Positions 47,428-59,745 of a stretch of DNA of 64,000 bases are shown here, piece after piece (the first letter of the stretch is position 1; the number at the start of each line of letters is the position of its first letter). The stretch lies in contig JAEPRB010000073.1 of NCBI GenBank assembly GCA_016758965.1, positions 100,150 to 164,149 of the forward strand. The letters run 5' to 3'. Under the pieces are notes generated by a model, which saw only the letters and a list, made by a program, of their open reading frames with translations, was not told where the DNA came from and did not search any database. The translations under genes and the position numbers were made by a program. This DNA is from Circinella minor. Taxonomy: Eukaryota > Mucoromycota > Mucoromycetes > Mucorales > Lichtheimiaceae.

Positions 47428-50400
47428 CTAGTTTTCTTGTCTTCTGCTCCACTCAGCATGCGTGTTATTACATTCGTGAAAGCGATGGCAACTCTTTGTA
47501 CATGGAAGATTGTTCTTCTTGCATTTGCACCGATTGTTTTCACATCCTGTTGTACATCCACATGTTGGACGATATGCTGACTTGGATTTTCCTAGTGCTT
47601 CCTCTGTTGCTCTTTTCATAGTTATAATTTCTTATTGGGACAGGTGCAAAAATATCCAACGTATTCAATTCTGGAAAGCTTAGACCGCGAAAATCTAGAA
47701 GTTCATTCCACCTACAGGTCATATACAGCACACCTGCCTTGCACTGAAGACAATATATGACATTTTGTGGATTTAAAGGAGCATCATTGCGATCAATCTC
47801 GTCTTCAGGTACATGAACATTTTTCACCAAACACGGTATATAAAAAGGGTCATGTTTTCGGCGTGTCATCTCATCTATTCGAACTCCAACCTGATCTCCC
47901 TGCTTGTACACTACTAGGGTGCCATACGTTTTTTCTTGACTAAAGAAAAAGCATATGTTTGAAGTACAATATACCATTTCAGTTTTTATTATACACAATT
48001 GATCCATATAGAATTAATCCCAAACATTACATAATATAGTAGTAACTTACACAGCTTTTATCCTTTTAGCACTTTTATTAAAATGTTTTGTAACATTTCT
48101 GCATACCTGTTTATGTTGCTGTAACCGATCATCTGGTGCTTCATATGATGAATTAGAGCTACTGCTATCACTGGGCTGTAAGAAAAAGTTAGGTGTGCCA
48201 TCAGGCCCTATAGTAAAAAAGAAAACAAAAGTAAAAATATTAAAGTGGGTGTGAATTTGAATACATTATCGTCAACAATTAGGCCTATATATTATGAAAA
48301 ATAAATAATAAAGTTTGATACGCACTACTTCTTGTTACTTGCATGACGTCTTGTACATCACGTAAAGGTCCTTTCCCTTTGTAAATAAGCAAATGTATTA
48401 ACATATATTGATTAATAACCTTTTGATATCAAATACAAAGTACAATAAGAGTGAAATAATGTAAAAATACCTTTTGATCTACCCTTGCTGGTTCTTACAC
48501 GTCTGTTTGCTATAATATTTATCGAAAGGTAAGTATGCAGTAAAACATTGTAACGTAAGATAAAAATACAAAATACCTTTTTTTGAACTGTTATCAGTTT
48601 TTGGGGTTCTTTGAGTATGTGTGCCATAAAGTCCAGCTTTATTTAATTAAAAGAAAAAATGTTATGTACAGTACATTAGCTTTATGTAAGCGCTTATAGT
48701 ATTGAGCATTTATTTTCAACTAAAATAATAAAGAAAAACACTAAATATCATACCATTGTCTTCTGCCTGGCAAGCAATATCTGAATAATATAATGAAGAA
48801 GGAGGAGAAGCTATAGATGGAAGTGGATTGTCTAATATGTAAAATATATTTTAGAATTTCGTATATTTTAGAAATTATATGTAATAGATAATATACGTAG
48901 AAAATAACACTTTTGTTATTACGTACTGGAAGAACTAGCAACGCTATAGGTAGGAATCATAGAAGAACGAGGAACTATAATTTGTTTTGCCAATTTAAAA
49001 AATTCTATACTTTAGTATATATAATAATCTAAGGTTGATTATATTAATATGAAAAAAAATGTACCTTTTTTTGAAGAGTCAATATTTAATTTTTTTGTCT
49101 TGATAGTAGAACGAATTACGATGGGATTCCTACCATTTTCAATTTATCATATAAGTGTGCATTTCTAACATTTGCTACTCGTATAAAAAAAGATATAAAA
49201 AAAAGAGCTTACTTTTATGGCGATTTGGATCTGGTCCTCGTAGTGGCATATCTCCACTGTCCGAACTTGACGAACTACTGATTCTACTTATGGGGCTTTT
49301 GCATTTAACTGATAAGGTAGTGTTATTATACTCTTGATATCTTTCTTCATTAGAAATAGTGCTCTTTTGTGAGTAGATATCTAAATAATAAGAGTAGAAA
49401 ACAATGTCAGCTTCTTTACCACACATATATTTACACATATTTAGCATAAAGTAGGTTCATTGCTAACCAGAATTTAATTCACCAGTATCAGTATCATAGT
49501 TATTATTCACATTATATAGACTTGGAGTATCACGCTCAATGCTTTCACTATCATAGTAGAAGCTGTCATCATAACCATCACTGCTAGAGTCACTACTTCG
49601 TTGTGCCTCACTGCTGCTGCTTCTGTTGCTATTATCACTACTACTACTACTACTACTAATGCTGCTGCTACTTCTGCTGCTATGATGATTACTACTGCTA
49701 CTAATACTGCTGCTGCTTCTGCTGCTATAATTACTACTACTAGTACTACTATCAGGGATATTGCTGCTACTATTATTGTCAGGAGCAGATTGGTAATTAA
49801 TCACTACTAGCTTCACTTGTATGTTGAACATTACTGTTGTTGTTATAGGTGTCGGTGTTAATCTGAATCTTATTAGTATAATAACTGCTAGTGTCAATGC
49901 TACCACCAATGCGGGGCACAGTATCATCACTATGGTTGTGATTATCATCAAATAGTGAATTGCGAATATCTACAGGAAGATCATTTACATTGACAACCCG
50001 CTGACCCGGAAAGGCTTGCCGGAGGTACTCAGAAAATAATAGGAATATCTGTGGATCCTGACCATATACAGCCTTATATGGAGAGCAGTTAATACCTTCT
50101 GCTATAGTCGTGTTCATATTATATACTACAATATCAAGACCTGCAGTCCAATCGTCGGTATTATTTTCAGCACACCATCTACTGAGTTTGTTAGATAATG
50201 TAGCATTTCCACGCTCAACAAGGCCTATATAATAAAACATTGTATAGAGCATCAATTAGATCTGATTAAATTTATTTTAAAAATTTTCAATATAACAAAT
50301 ATGATACCTTGACTTTAGGGATGCCTTGGACGTCCATGAACCAATACCATACCTGGCCATTGCTGAGCCAATTCGTCCTATACATAATCATTATAGAAGC

Positions 50401-51549
50401 AAAATATTAACATTGGTTATTAGTAATAAAAAAACAATGAAAAGTAGATTTTTTTATTTCCAGCCGTTTTACTTACAACAAGAGAGTTAACAAACTCACC
50501 ACTATTATTGGATTGCAGCATTAATGGTGCTGATGCCATATAAAACACTTTACAAAGATTTTTGACTACAAGAGATGGTTGTTTGCTACGTAAAGGGAAT
50601 GCCCATGACCACTTTGTGAAATGATCTTTAATATGCAAAATATATCTCATATGGGAGTTAGCATGGTCATCTGCACTACTACTACTAGCATCATCTTCGT
50701 CACGAGTACCAGGGACCGGATGAGGTTGGTAGTCAATAAGATCCATCTTAAAGTATAAGAATAATAAGTTAAAATTACAACTTCAAATATCCTAATGACA
50801 ATAAAAACGATATCACATAGTATCACATAAAAACTAACTATCATTGGTACCTGAAGTCGTTTCATAAAGGCATCTGATTTGATTGCCTTGCCAGCTGTCG
50901 TGGTTGTCTTTTTAGAACGACGAAGTATGCAGATTGAACACTTGCCAAGTATCATTTCTACAGGTGCTTTTGGAATGAATGAATAGTGCTCTTGACACTA
51001 TATGCCAAAAACAAATTTTGTTAGAACGAAATAAAAAGCAATGCATCAAGTTCAAATCACATTTGCAAAGATATAATAAATAATATTCAAACTAACCTTT
51101 TTGAAAGTAGGATCACGAGCTCCATGATCACAACGAGTGTGACCATCAACAATATAACTGTATAGCTTCTCCTTAATGGCTACTGGCTTTCCAATTTGCC
51201 GATCTGAACCTTCACGCTTACATAAAATGTCAGGCTCACCAGGTCCAGTAGAAAGTGCAAATTTGCTCTTAGCCCAGAAGCGAAAGTTGGCATCGCGAAT
51301 ATCATTTTGACCCTTTGTATACATAATTATAGATTTGTATATAAATGTATTAGTTTTTTTATTGTGTTACAACACAGTGATATATGGAAAATAAAACATA
51401 ATAGCTACCTTATGAACTTTAACAGCATCGTTATAAATTTCATGCGAAATCAAAACTTTTTCTTGATGCTTATGTTTGGTAATGAAATTAGCAACAACGC
51501 TGTTAAAAGCTTCAATTGTAAGCCAGGAAACTTCTTGAATAGATGACAT
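47428..51549 (-). pseudogene. KRBA2/Ginger-type DDE integrase gene, degenerate
   Basis: A multi-exon gene, first exons 51549-51409, 51312-51097, 50997-50851, 50746-50477 and from 50377. Domains in order: an N-terminal helical region (SWLTIEAFNSVVANF); an H2C2 zinc region (HTRCDHGARDPTFKK ... CQEHYSFIPK ... CSIC); an rve integrase core starting MDLIDYQ with DHFTKWSWAFPL; a third catalytic Glu in LVERGNATL; a Ser-rich linker; a C-terminal chromatin-like part (YGTLVVYKQGDQVGVRID); and a CXC-type cysteine cluster (PTCGCTTGCENNRCKCKK). This matches KRBA2-like integrases. Lesions: the second catalytic Asp is Asn (codon 50509-50507, QSNNSGEF), TAA at 50315-50317, and frame shifts near 49800 and 47630. 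Catalysis should be lost. Confidence 0.7.
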
Positions 51550-52725
51550 AATGGTAATACGTATTGACTAGGTAGTATAAAGTTTAGATGCGCTTGGTAA
51601 TATACGTAGATATATAGAGGAAGCAATGAATCAATAGATTTTGATGGATGTGTCAAGTTGAGTCCGTGTCTTTATTTATACTTTTTTTCATATTAATATA
51701 TTGATATATTTTTTAATTTGATACTTAAAGCTAAATATGAATATAAAAGCTTTGAATTTAATTCTATACATAATGAGGAAAAGAATGTCTTGAACGTGAT
51801 GTACATAATTAAATATAAGCATACGTACTGCTTTTTTTTATATTAAATGTTTGCACTTAATAAATCAGAGCATTTTTATTTTAAATTTAGCATTAATTAA
51901 AGTAAATAGATTTTTACATTAATTATGTACATAAAAGTTTTTTATGCTCTTATAATTATATATACAAATTTGACACATCATTCATATGTAATATATAAAA
52001 AGCTTACCTGTCTTGTATATTTGAATAAGTAATTTAAAACGTTCATAGCATAATATTGTTCTTTTTTACTTACATATATAAAAAATAAATATGTCTATAT
52101 GCAAGGTTGTGCAGTAATATTATTTTTTACTAGGTACTACATACCAGTCTATTTATTATGACGATTTATTAGTTTTATACCGAATGTTACACTATAACGA
52201 AAGTATCTCAAATGTCCTTTTTCTAATTTCCTAGTTGTTTGTTTATTATATATATATATATATATATATATATTGATGTAATTTAGATACTACTGTATAT
52301 TGTCTGATTTTATAATTATAAATGTGCTTTTATATTGTTCAATACATATCCCCACCTCTCATGTTATTGGTATTAGGCTTTAGTTAATTATGTATTTCGG
52401 CTGCCAAAACTAATAGTCGTTATAAAAAGAGGTGATTATATTACAATAAATAGTTTGATCCAATCGAATGTTTATTACATAAAATGCTGGATGATAATAT
52501 TTTTTAATGTAGGGAATAGTTTAGGAACCATTCTATTCTATGTACGTAGTTTATTTTACGATGTTTATTGTAGTGTGAAACACAAAACCACTATATAGAA
52601 ATACCTATAGAAACAACACTATGTAGTAAACCAGTATACTGATAGGTTACTTAAGTTTAAAGTTCGCAACACCTTTCTTCTATTCCATCACCATTATAAA
52701 TTGTTAGAAGTCATAATTAATAAAA
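51550..52725. other. AT-rich interior of the TIR element
   Basis: Upstream side of the integrase gene, very AT-rich with TA runs (for example 52240-52272). No gene is recognised. Confidence 0.5.
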
Positions 52726-52880
52726 CTAGCATTTGCCTGCCTCGCTTCGCTTCGGCTGAATGAGCCCCTATGCTTCGCTTCGGGTCATTCAACGGAAAAC
52801 ACGTCGCAAGGGGGGTAAAACCCCCCTTGACCCTCCAAAATGGCGCTTCGCGCCTAGTGGCGACGATGCCCAAGGCTGTA
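52726..52880 (-). other. Candidate Helitron 3' terminus (GC-rich palindromic block)
   Basis: A 150-base GC-rich block in an AT-rich setting, downstream of the minus-strand Helitron gene. Read on the minus strand it has hairpins GGCGCGAAGCGCC-type and AAGGGGGGTTTTACCCCCCTT (split here as 10+10 over the loop), two direct CCGAAGCGAAGC motifs, and ends GCAAATGCTAG followed by T. CTAG then T fits the CTRR-T rule for Helitron 3' ends. The 5' TC end could not be fixed. Confidence 0.5.
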
Positions 52881-53106
52881 TAATTGTTTTGTGGATTCAA
52901 GAAAATAAAAAAATAAACTGTATTAGTATAGTAATAAGGTGTCTTAAGGATTGGATAGCATTTTATTGATAAAAAAGAAAAGAAAGTATATGAAAGCTAT
53001 TATGAGTATGTAGAGTGATTCTATTGAATTTTTGTAGAAGTAAGGGTTATTATTAAAAGAAAAGTTGCTTGTTTGATGAGATAGATTGATTTAATATGTA
53101 AAGAAG

Positions 53107-56100
53107 TTATGAAAGTGAAGGAGGAGGCGGAAGAGGTGACGGAGAGAATATTTCAGGATATACGACATTTTTTGTAATAGGGCGATCAGCTTGTCTATCC
53201 CATTCAGCCATTATATGCAAGTTTCTGTAATCGGTAATGCGCGAAAATGTGACATATAACTGACCATGCGAAAACACGGGATCAGGAAGATAAACACCAA
53301 CGTGTGTTAATGTTTGACCTTGCGACTTGTTTATACTAAGACAGAAAGCAGGTTTGAGTGGAAATTGTTTTCGAGATATTTCACATGGTAACCCAGAAGA
53401 TTGTGAAGAGCTGATAAGTTTAACACATGGTATATGAACGCGATTGCCAGTATGGCTGCCAGTAATAATTTCGGCTTCTATGAGATGTGAATGCAGGTTT
53501 CTGCAAATCAATTTTGTTTCATTACAAAGACCCTCTGCTGGATTCAAGTTACGGAGAAGGATGATAGGTTGGTTAATTTTTAGACGAAGTCGATGAGGTG
53601 GGAACCCTATTTAGTTTAAACGAAATAAAGTAATATAATGATAATGATATCCGAATAAATAATGAATAATATATCATATAAATAGAACGCAGTAAATGAA
53701 CTTGTTAGTGTTGACATGAATTTATGAAGAAGCTCTCTCCTTTTTTAACAGACATGCTTGTTACCTGAAATAGACAATGTGTTTAAAAATTCAGTAGGGA
53801 TTTGATTGGCATATTCTTCGCCAGGTACAGTGTCTGCACTCAAATATTCATGGCATTCGCCTGGGAAACGATCAGTGGCGACATCATTAATGATATCTAC
53901 CACAGCGTTTTTTGGTGATAATATGGCCCTTTGTGCAAAATATTGTAGGTCGGGTGTTGTATGGCTGTCTAAATTTGGGTAGATTACATCCAAAAGATTA
54001 TTTATATTTGATCCTCTTATACACTGTTCGTAATCAAGGAAAATATAGTCTGAGTTTGGATGAACTATAAAATGAAAATTAGTATTAGAAGCCATTTTTT
54101 TGGGTTTATTTATATATATATTTTTTTTGTTCAGAAGATAAAGTACCTGAAGCCATTTGACCGTCGCCGATTTGAAGTAATTCTCACGCAAATTGCCGTT
54201 GACGTTCAGAATGTTCGTTGTTATTGTCAAGGTTTTGTAACCGCATGTTGATTGTTAAACAAAAAGTACGAATTGAATTCCATAAAGGCGAACGAACAAA
54301 ACTTGCATTTATACAGTCACTTCTACTTCCTCTTTTGACAACAGGAAGGGTCTGTTGAAAATCACCACCAAAAACTATTACTTTGTTACCAAAAAGGGCG
54401 TTTTGTAGTAAAGGATCAGTAGCACCTATGATATCTTGAAGTGTACGATTTACAGCCTCAACAGCATGACGATGAATCATTGGTACTTCATCCCAAACAA
54501 TTAAAGAAGCATCGCGAATGGCTTACGCCCTTTTACTTTGTAAACTAATTGAACATGTAGATGAATCGTCCAAATTTTCAACAGGAATTTTGAATACAGA
54601 ATGTGCTGTTGCACCTCGTCGAAGCAACAAAGCAGCAACACCAGTAGAAGCAACAGCAATTGCAGACTTGTTTTGAGATTGAACGTGGGCAAGGAGAGTA
54701 TTATAAAGGAATGTTTTACCACTCCCGCCTTGACCATCCAAAAAGAAGGCGCATTGCTCTATAGTAGGATCATCGATAGCAGCTATTACTGCATCGAATA
54801 CGGCACGTTGATCAGCATTAAGGCTTCTAATTGAATCTTCTGCAACTTGGGCCAGATCTCAGTGTTTTCATCTTCTACCTGCTGTAGATATTCAGGTATT
54901 TCACTTTCAAAAGAAGAAAGATCAGGTAAAGGGGGGAGTGTTGGAAATTGTGAAAGGGAACTATTTTGATCCAAAAGAAGATTATTGATGTCAGTGATTG
55001 CTTGAGCATTACAGCGTGTAACATCAGGTTCTAAATCATTCACACGATATCGATGCTGATAGTCTTCTGAAAGATGGTCGCCATATTTTTGCCACAAAGC
55101 ACCAGGATTGGATGGATTTGTGAATAAAAGTAAAGTAACAAAAAGATGACGAAGTTGAGGGATGGATGTTACAACAGATATTGCTTCTGCAAGACAGAGG
55201 TCATATTCTTCATCACTTTCCAACAACAAACGTGCTGCAGCCGCTTCTTGAAATAATTCATATTCACGACCATTGTAACGTAATAAATCGTCAAAACTTT
55301 GTGCGCCAGGAACAATATGTAGCAAAAGGCGTAAAGAGAATCGTTCCATATCACCAGGCGACACAAAGACTACCCGACCAACAGCAGCTTTGGATCGAGT
55401 TCTTGACTCCAATAATTACGGGTACCACTTGTATTCCACGAATATTGTAATGGTATTTGATGATAGCATAATTCTCGTGCCGTAGGATCATTGCTTAAAA
55501 AATAATAAGGGTAATAAAAATTGTTGGTGAGTAGAAAGAATCAATAAAAAAGGTATATACTAATAGAACAACAAAGAATTACATACTGATTTAATTCAAA
55601 GTATGCCTCTAGGGTTGAGAGTTTTGTTCTGCACGTTCAATTACTTGTTGTACAGTTTGATTTGGACGATAATAGACACTTTTTTTCCCAGGTAAATGAA
55701 TAGATAAAGATTGCACAAAGGGTGCTCTTGAGTGTAATGAAAAACCAAACAAACGCCAAAAGGACTCCGATGCAGATACATACCGAGCGTCTTGATATAA
55801 AGTTGTTTCATCAATCTCATCTTCATCATCTTCATTGTCAACAGTAGCAGTAGCAGAGCTATTATTATTCTGGCGACGCATAGACATTAAAGCACAATCA
55901 TGTCTTTTGTATACATACTTATACATATATTTGACAGCGCGAACATTATTACATATCTCAACATTTATATGAGAATTATACTTTGTTGTCAAATAAAGAT
56001 TGTGGGGCACCACCCAGGTATTGTCAAGTGCAACTCTGTTTCTACCTCTTCGTACATCTACTGTTCTGCCATCATTACGTCGTCGATAAATTGGATAACC

Positions 56101-58587
56101 ACCTACTTCAGCTTCAGTAGTTTCCTGGGTAAATGCTTTTGGATAATGCTTGGAACAGCGGCCGTTTACCATGCAAGGTGAATCGGGATACGCTGGACCA
56201 CATGGCCCATGCATCATATTTCGAGTCACAGTTGCATATGCAGCAGGGTGACGATCAGGGTCGGGTATTTCAGCCGAGACAATGTTATCATAATTGCTGG
56301 GACCTGAGGGTTTGCAATCAGAGGATAAGATCAAAAGAATATGGCAATGTGGAAGCCCCCGTTTCTGATGCTCCACAACACTGATATGTGCCACACATGT
56401 TCCAAGTAACATGTTTCTTAGTCAAATCATCCATTAAGGAATTGAGCTACATAGAAAGCAAAAAAGTCAATATCAACGTCAGCAAAGACTCCTTTTATAT
56501 AAACACAAAGAGCTTGGAAATAATTATATCATTGAATGACTCGTTTCTCAACAAAATAACGAAGAAATAGGAAAAAAGTTCGAACATTTATATCCAGGAA
56601 GCTTTCCAAGAAAAGTAAACTTTCTAATAAACGAATAACAATCATCATACCTTCATATGGAAAACTCTCGCAGTTAAATCAGGACGATCAACAGCTCTCT
56701 GGCCAGGTTTTAATTCACGTGTAATTTCAACCCAGGAGGGGTTACAGGTTGAAAGTGATGAAAAGGTCAGGTTTGGAAAAGCATCGTACGATTGCCATAG
56801 CATCTTGGTATCTGCTATTTATGTCTCTGGGACCACCAATAAATGTGGAAGGAAGGAGAACAGACCTTCCAACATTTCGAGCAATTTCACCATCAATAGC
56901 ATCAACCAAGCCATCCAACATTTCAGCACAGAGTGATGTTTGATTTCTACGGATAACGGATGTATTCAAGACGATGTTGTTCTACTTTAACCCACATATC
57001 AACAACAAATTGATGAAATAAACGCTGATAGTATACAATATAGTAGTTATTGCGATCGTGAAGTAAGTACGCATAATAGCGCATAGGCGTTGTATGACCT
57101 TCATCATCATCATCATTATCCTCATCATCAGGATCATTATTAGAAACATTTGCTAATTATAAGACAAATTGTAAGATATGCATTAGTTTTATAGCGTGTA
57201 TATATAGATAAAAGTTTGTCCTTACACATATTATTTGGATGGTTATTGGGCAATGGTGCAACCCATCCTTGTTCGCCACGTGGAAATATAAGCACATAAT
57301 AAGTAGGATCGTATAAAGGATGAAACTCGTTGATACGCATTAATCCACCACCACGACGTGTAATAACTACATCGCGATAAGCTCCAACAGAACCATGGTT
57401 TGGAAGAATTGCAGCAATTTCAGCAGTAGCTGGCGCTAAATATTGGCCATAATGGCCACGTGAAGGTGTGCGATCAGAGTAGATCACAATGGCAAAATCA
57501 CTGTCAGGACTTTCTTGGATACGATCAGCTGCCCTTTGATATACTTGTGATAAAGGATTATCACGATTAATCATCGTCTGTAAAGAACACAAAGTTTCAG
57601 TATCCAATCCGTCAAAAAGACCATTTCTCAATTGGTTTTGTGATTCAGTATCATGAATATAAAACTGCACAAATCCAGGTGCTACATTCTCTGCTGGTTG
57701 GATTGCCCGTGCAATACTATGGCTAATCATACCATTCACTCGAAAAGTATATACACCTTCTCTTTCATTTGCCAATTGAGAATCATACTAACACAAAGAA
57801 CAATTAAAAATCACAATAATTATATACTTGTAAAGTCCAATCAATGGATTACACTAAACTATAATATTTTATATGATTATATACCTTGGCTGCAATAGAG
57901 GAAAAAGCAAAAGCAGAATTATAAAGACGTATTTTCTGTCGAAAATTTCTTGCAGTTGCATCTTGGTTAATTAAGAGAGAGAGAAGTTCATTTGGAGGTG
58001 GAGGCGGCAAATTAAAGGAAACCTTTCCTTTGTTGCAACAAAAAGTAAATTTAGGTTCAGCAATAGTGCCACCACTTTTTTCTTTGATCCACATCTTTGC
58101 ATTACACGATGGGCAAATAACACTCATTTCTCCAAGATCTTGACGACCGTTGGGTAAAATATTGGATCGACGACTACTGCGGGGAAGGTAGTGATCAGGA
58201 TGAACTCGAGCAATGAAAGGGATATCTGTACGTGGTTCCTGTTGTGCAGTAGTGGGTCTGTATATATAATGTTTATATTAAAAATCTCAATCTATAATTT
58301 ATTTTGACAGGTATCAGAAAAAAGTAGGCAACATACTCAGGCTGTAATACTGTTGGTGGTTGTTCGGCTGGTTGTTGAAAAGCCTCGTCATGGGTACGTC
58401 GAGTTGGAACAACAGAATCTAGTACAATTGGTTGCTCAGGTACGTTATTAACGTTAATGATAGTTCTCGATGCATCAACAAAAATAAGAGAGCCAGGACT
58501 TGAAGTTTGGGGACAGTTTGTATTGGCTGGACAATCGCGATGATTTGTTCTAGAATGTGTTGTGCTTCCACATGCATGACAGGCCAT
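53107..58587 (-). pseudogene. Helitron Rep/Pif1-helicase protein gene, decayed
   Basis: Parts in order on the minus strand: zinc motif CHACGSTTHSRTNHRDC at the start (58587); CPSCNAKMWIKEK with FCCNKGKVSF and LPPPPPNELLSLL; the Rep domain with the HUH-type motif GLPHCHILL (about 56350), the KCNPSW-like TCNPSWVEITREL upstream of it, and the paired tyrosines in KYMYKYVYK; then a Pif1-family helicase with Walker A DGQGGSGKT (about 54738), IVWDEVPM (motif II), FGGDFQQTLPV (motif III), and SINKSQGQTLTHVGVYL with YVTFSRITD at the end (stop 53107). Lesions include a 7-bp duplication near 56949-56962, a stop near 54525, and a frame change near 54840. Several introns are present. It cannot make a full protein as it stands. 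Confidence 0.75.
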
Positions 58588-58900
58588 TTTTACAGTGTTA
58601 AAATCCAGGAGCAAAAAAAAAGAAACAGGACAAATAAAAAACTTTTGTTCTATGGCGCGATTTTAACAGATTATCGGTCTAAAATAGATACAAAAGCCGA
58701 TGCCCAATGATGATATATAATATCATAGGTGTGGAAAAGACTTTTTATTATGACAAAAAAAACACAAATATGAATCTGGAGATACACACATAATAGATTC
58801 TTGCATAAAACTTAAAATATAAACAAAGCCGCACGTTGCCTTTCGATTGATGGTAAAATCACTACAATTTCCATAGTAGCAATAGGTCGAAACAAAAACC

Positions 58901-59745
58901 CTTTCTGCAGACAACTTTTTTATATTTATTTCCAGCAGCCAATGTTTTTATATTGGAATAGCTGACAATTATTTTTAAAATACAGTGAGCAAATGAAAAG
59001 CAAAAAAATAGGAATTGAAAGGCAGAGTATCTTACAAAAAAGGAAATTTCTGAAAGTTCAACTATATTAATATTCTAGTTTTTGGATGTTTTATCTCTAA
59101 TTTTTAATTAATTAATATTTTTTTGCTATATTTAATCGCTTTGTTTTTATTAGTCATTAATACTAGTCTATAACTTTAAAAAGAGTAATGTTTATTTATA
59201 AATATATTTATGCAATGAAGATTTACATTACATTTCAATTTATTTGAAATAATTATTTGCCATTGTGGTATATGTGCACCACATAACTACCTAATCATAA
59301 TAATCCTAATATAATTATAATATAAACTGACAAGCAAAGCTTATAATAAACATACATCGGTCGCTTTACAAATAATGATCACCGTATAAATAATAATCAT
59401 AACAAATCGTATATATAATAATACTCATAAATCATACACATCATAAAGAAGATCATCAAACATAAAGATGTTTATTTATTCATATAATAATATACAATAA
59501 TATCCATCCTCAAAGGATAGGAAATATAAAATAGAAACATATATAAATACTCACATCAAATTAGAAATAATAATCATCATTCATTCTTTTTATCAATATC
59601 TTTTATAATCAATCCATAATAAAAGACATATAAGATTCTCACAATATTTATTCTTGTTTTCCATTTAAATTCTATTCTACTTTATTCTATTTAACCACTT
59701 ACTTTATTTATATATTCTATTCACTATATCTCAGCCATGTATAAT
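58901..59745. other. AT-rich interior of the TIR element, right side
   Basis: Very AT-rich with no coding signal. It joins the Helitron 5' side to the right terminal inverted repeat. Confidence 0.5.

Larger units (their letters stand above)
52726..58900 (-). mobile_element. Helitron (approximate limits)
   Basis: A rolling-circle transposon defined by its Rep-helicase gene on the minus strand and the GC-rich 3' block at 52726-52880. The right (5') limit is estimated, since no convincing A|TC junction was found between 58.6 and 59.2 kb. It lies wholly inside the 13.8-kb TIR element and in the same orientation as its integrase, so it inserted later. Confidence 0.6.

Noticed and set aside
49463..49951. 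Serine-rich ORF as an independent gene or CRISPR-like repeat
   Set aside because: The AGC/AGT triplet repeats are a low-complexity linker of the integrase relic in a shifted frame; there are no regular spacers.
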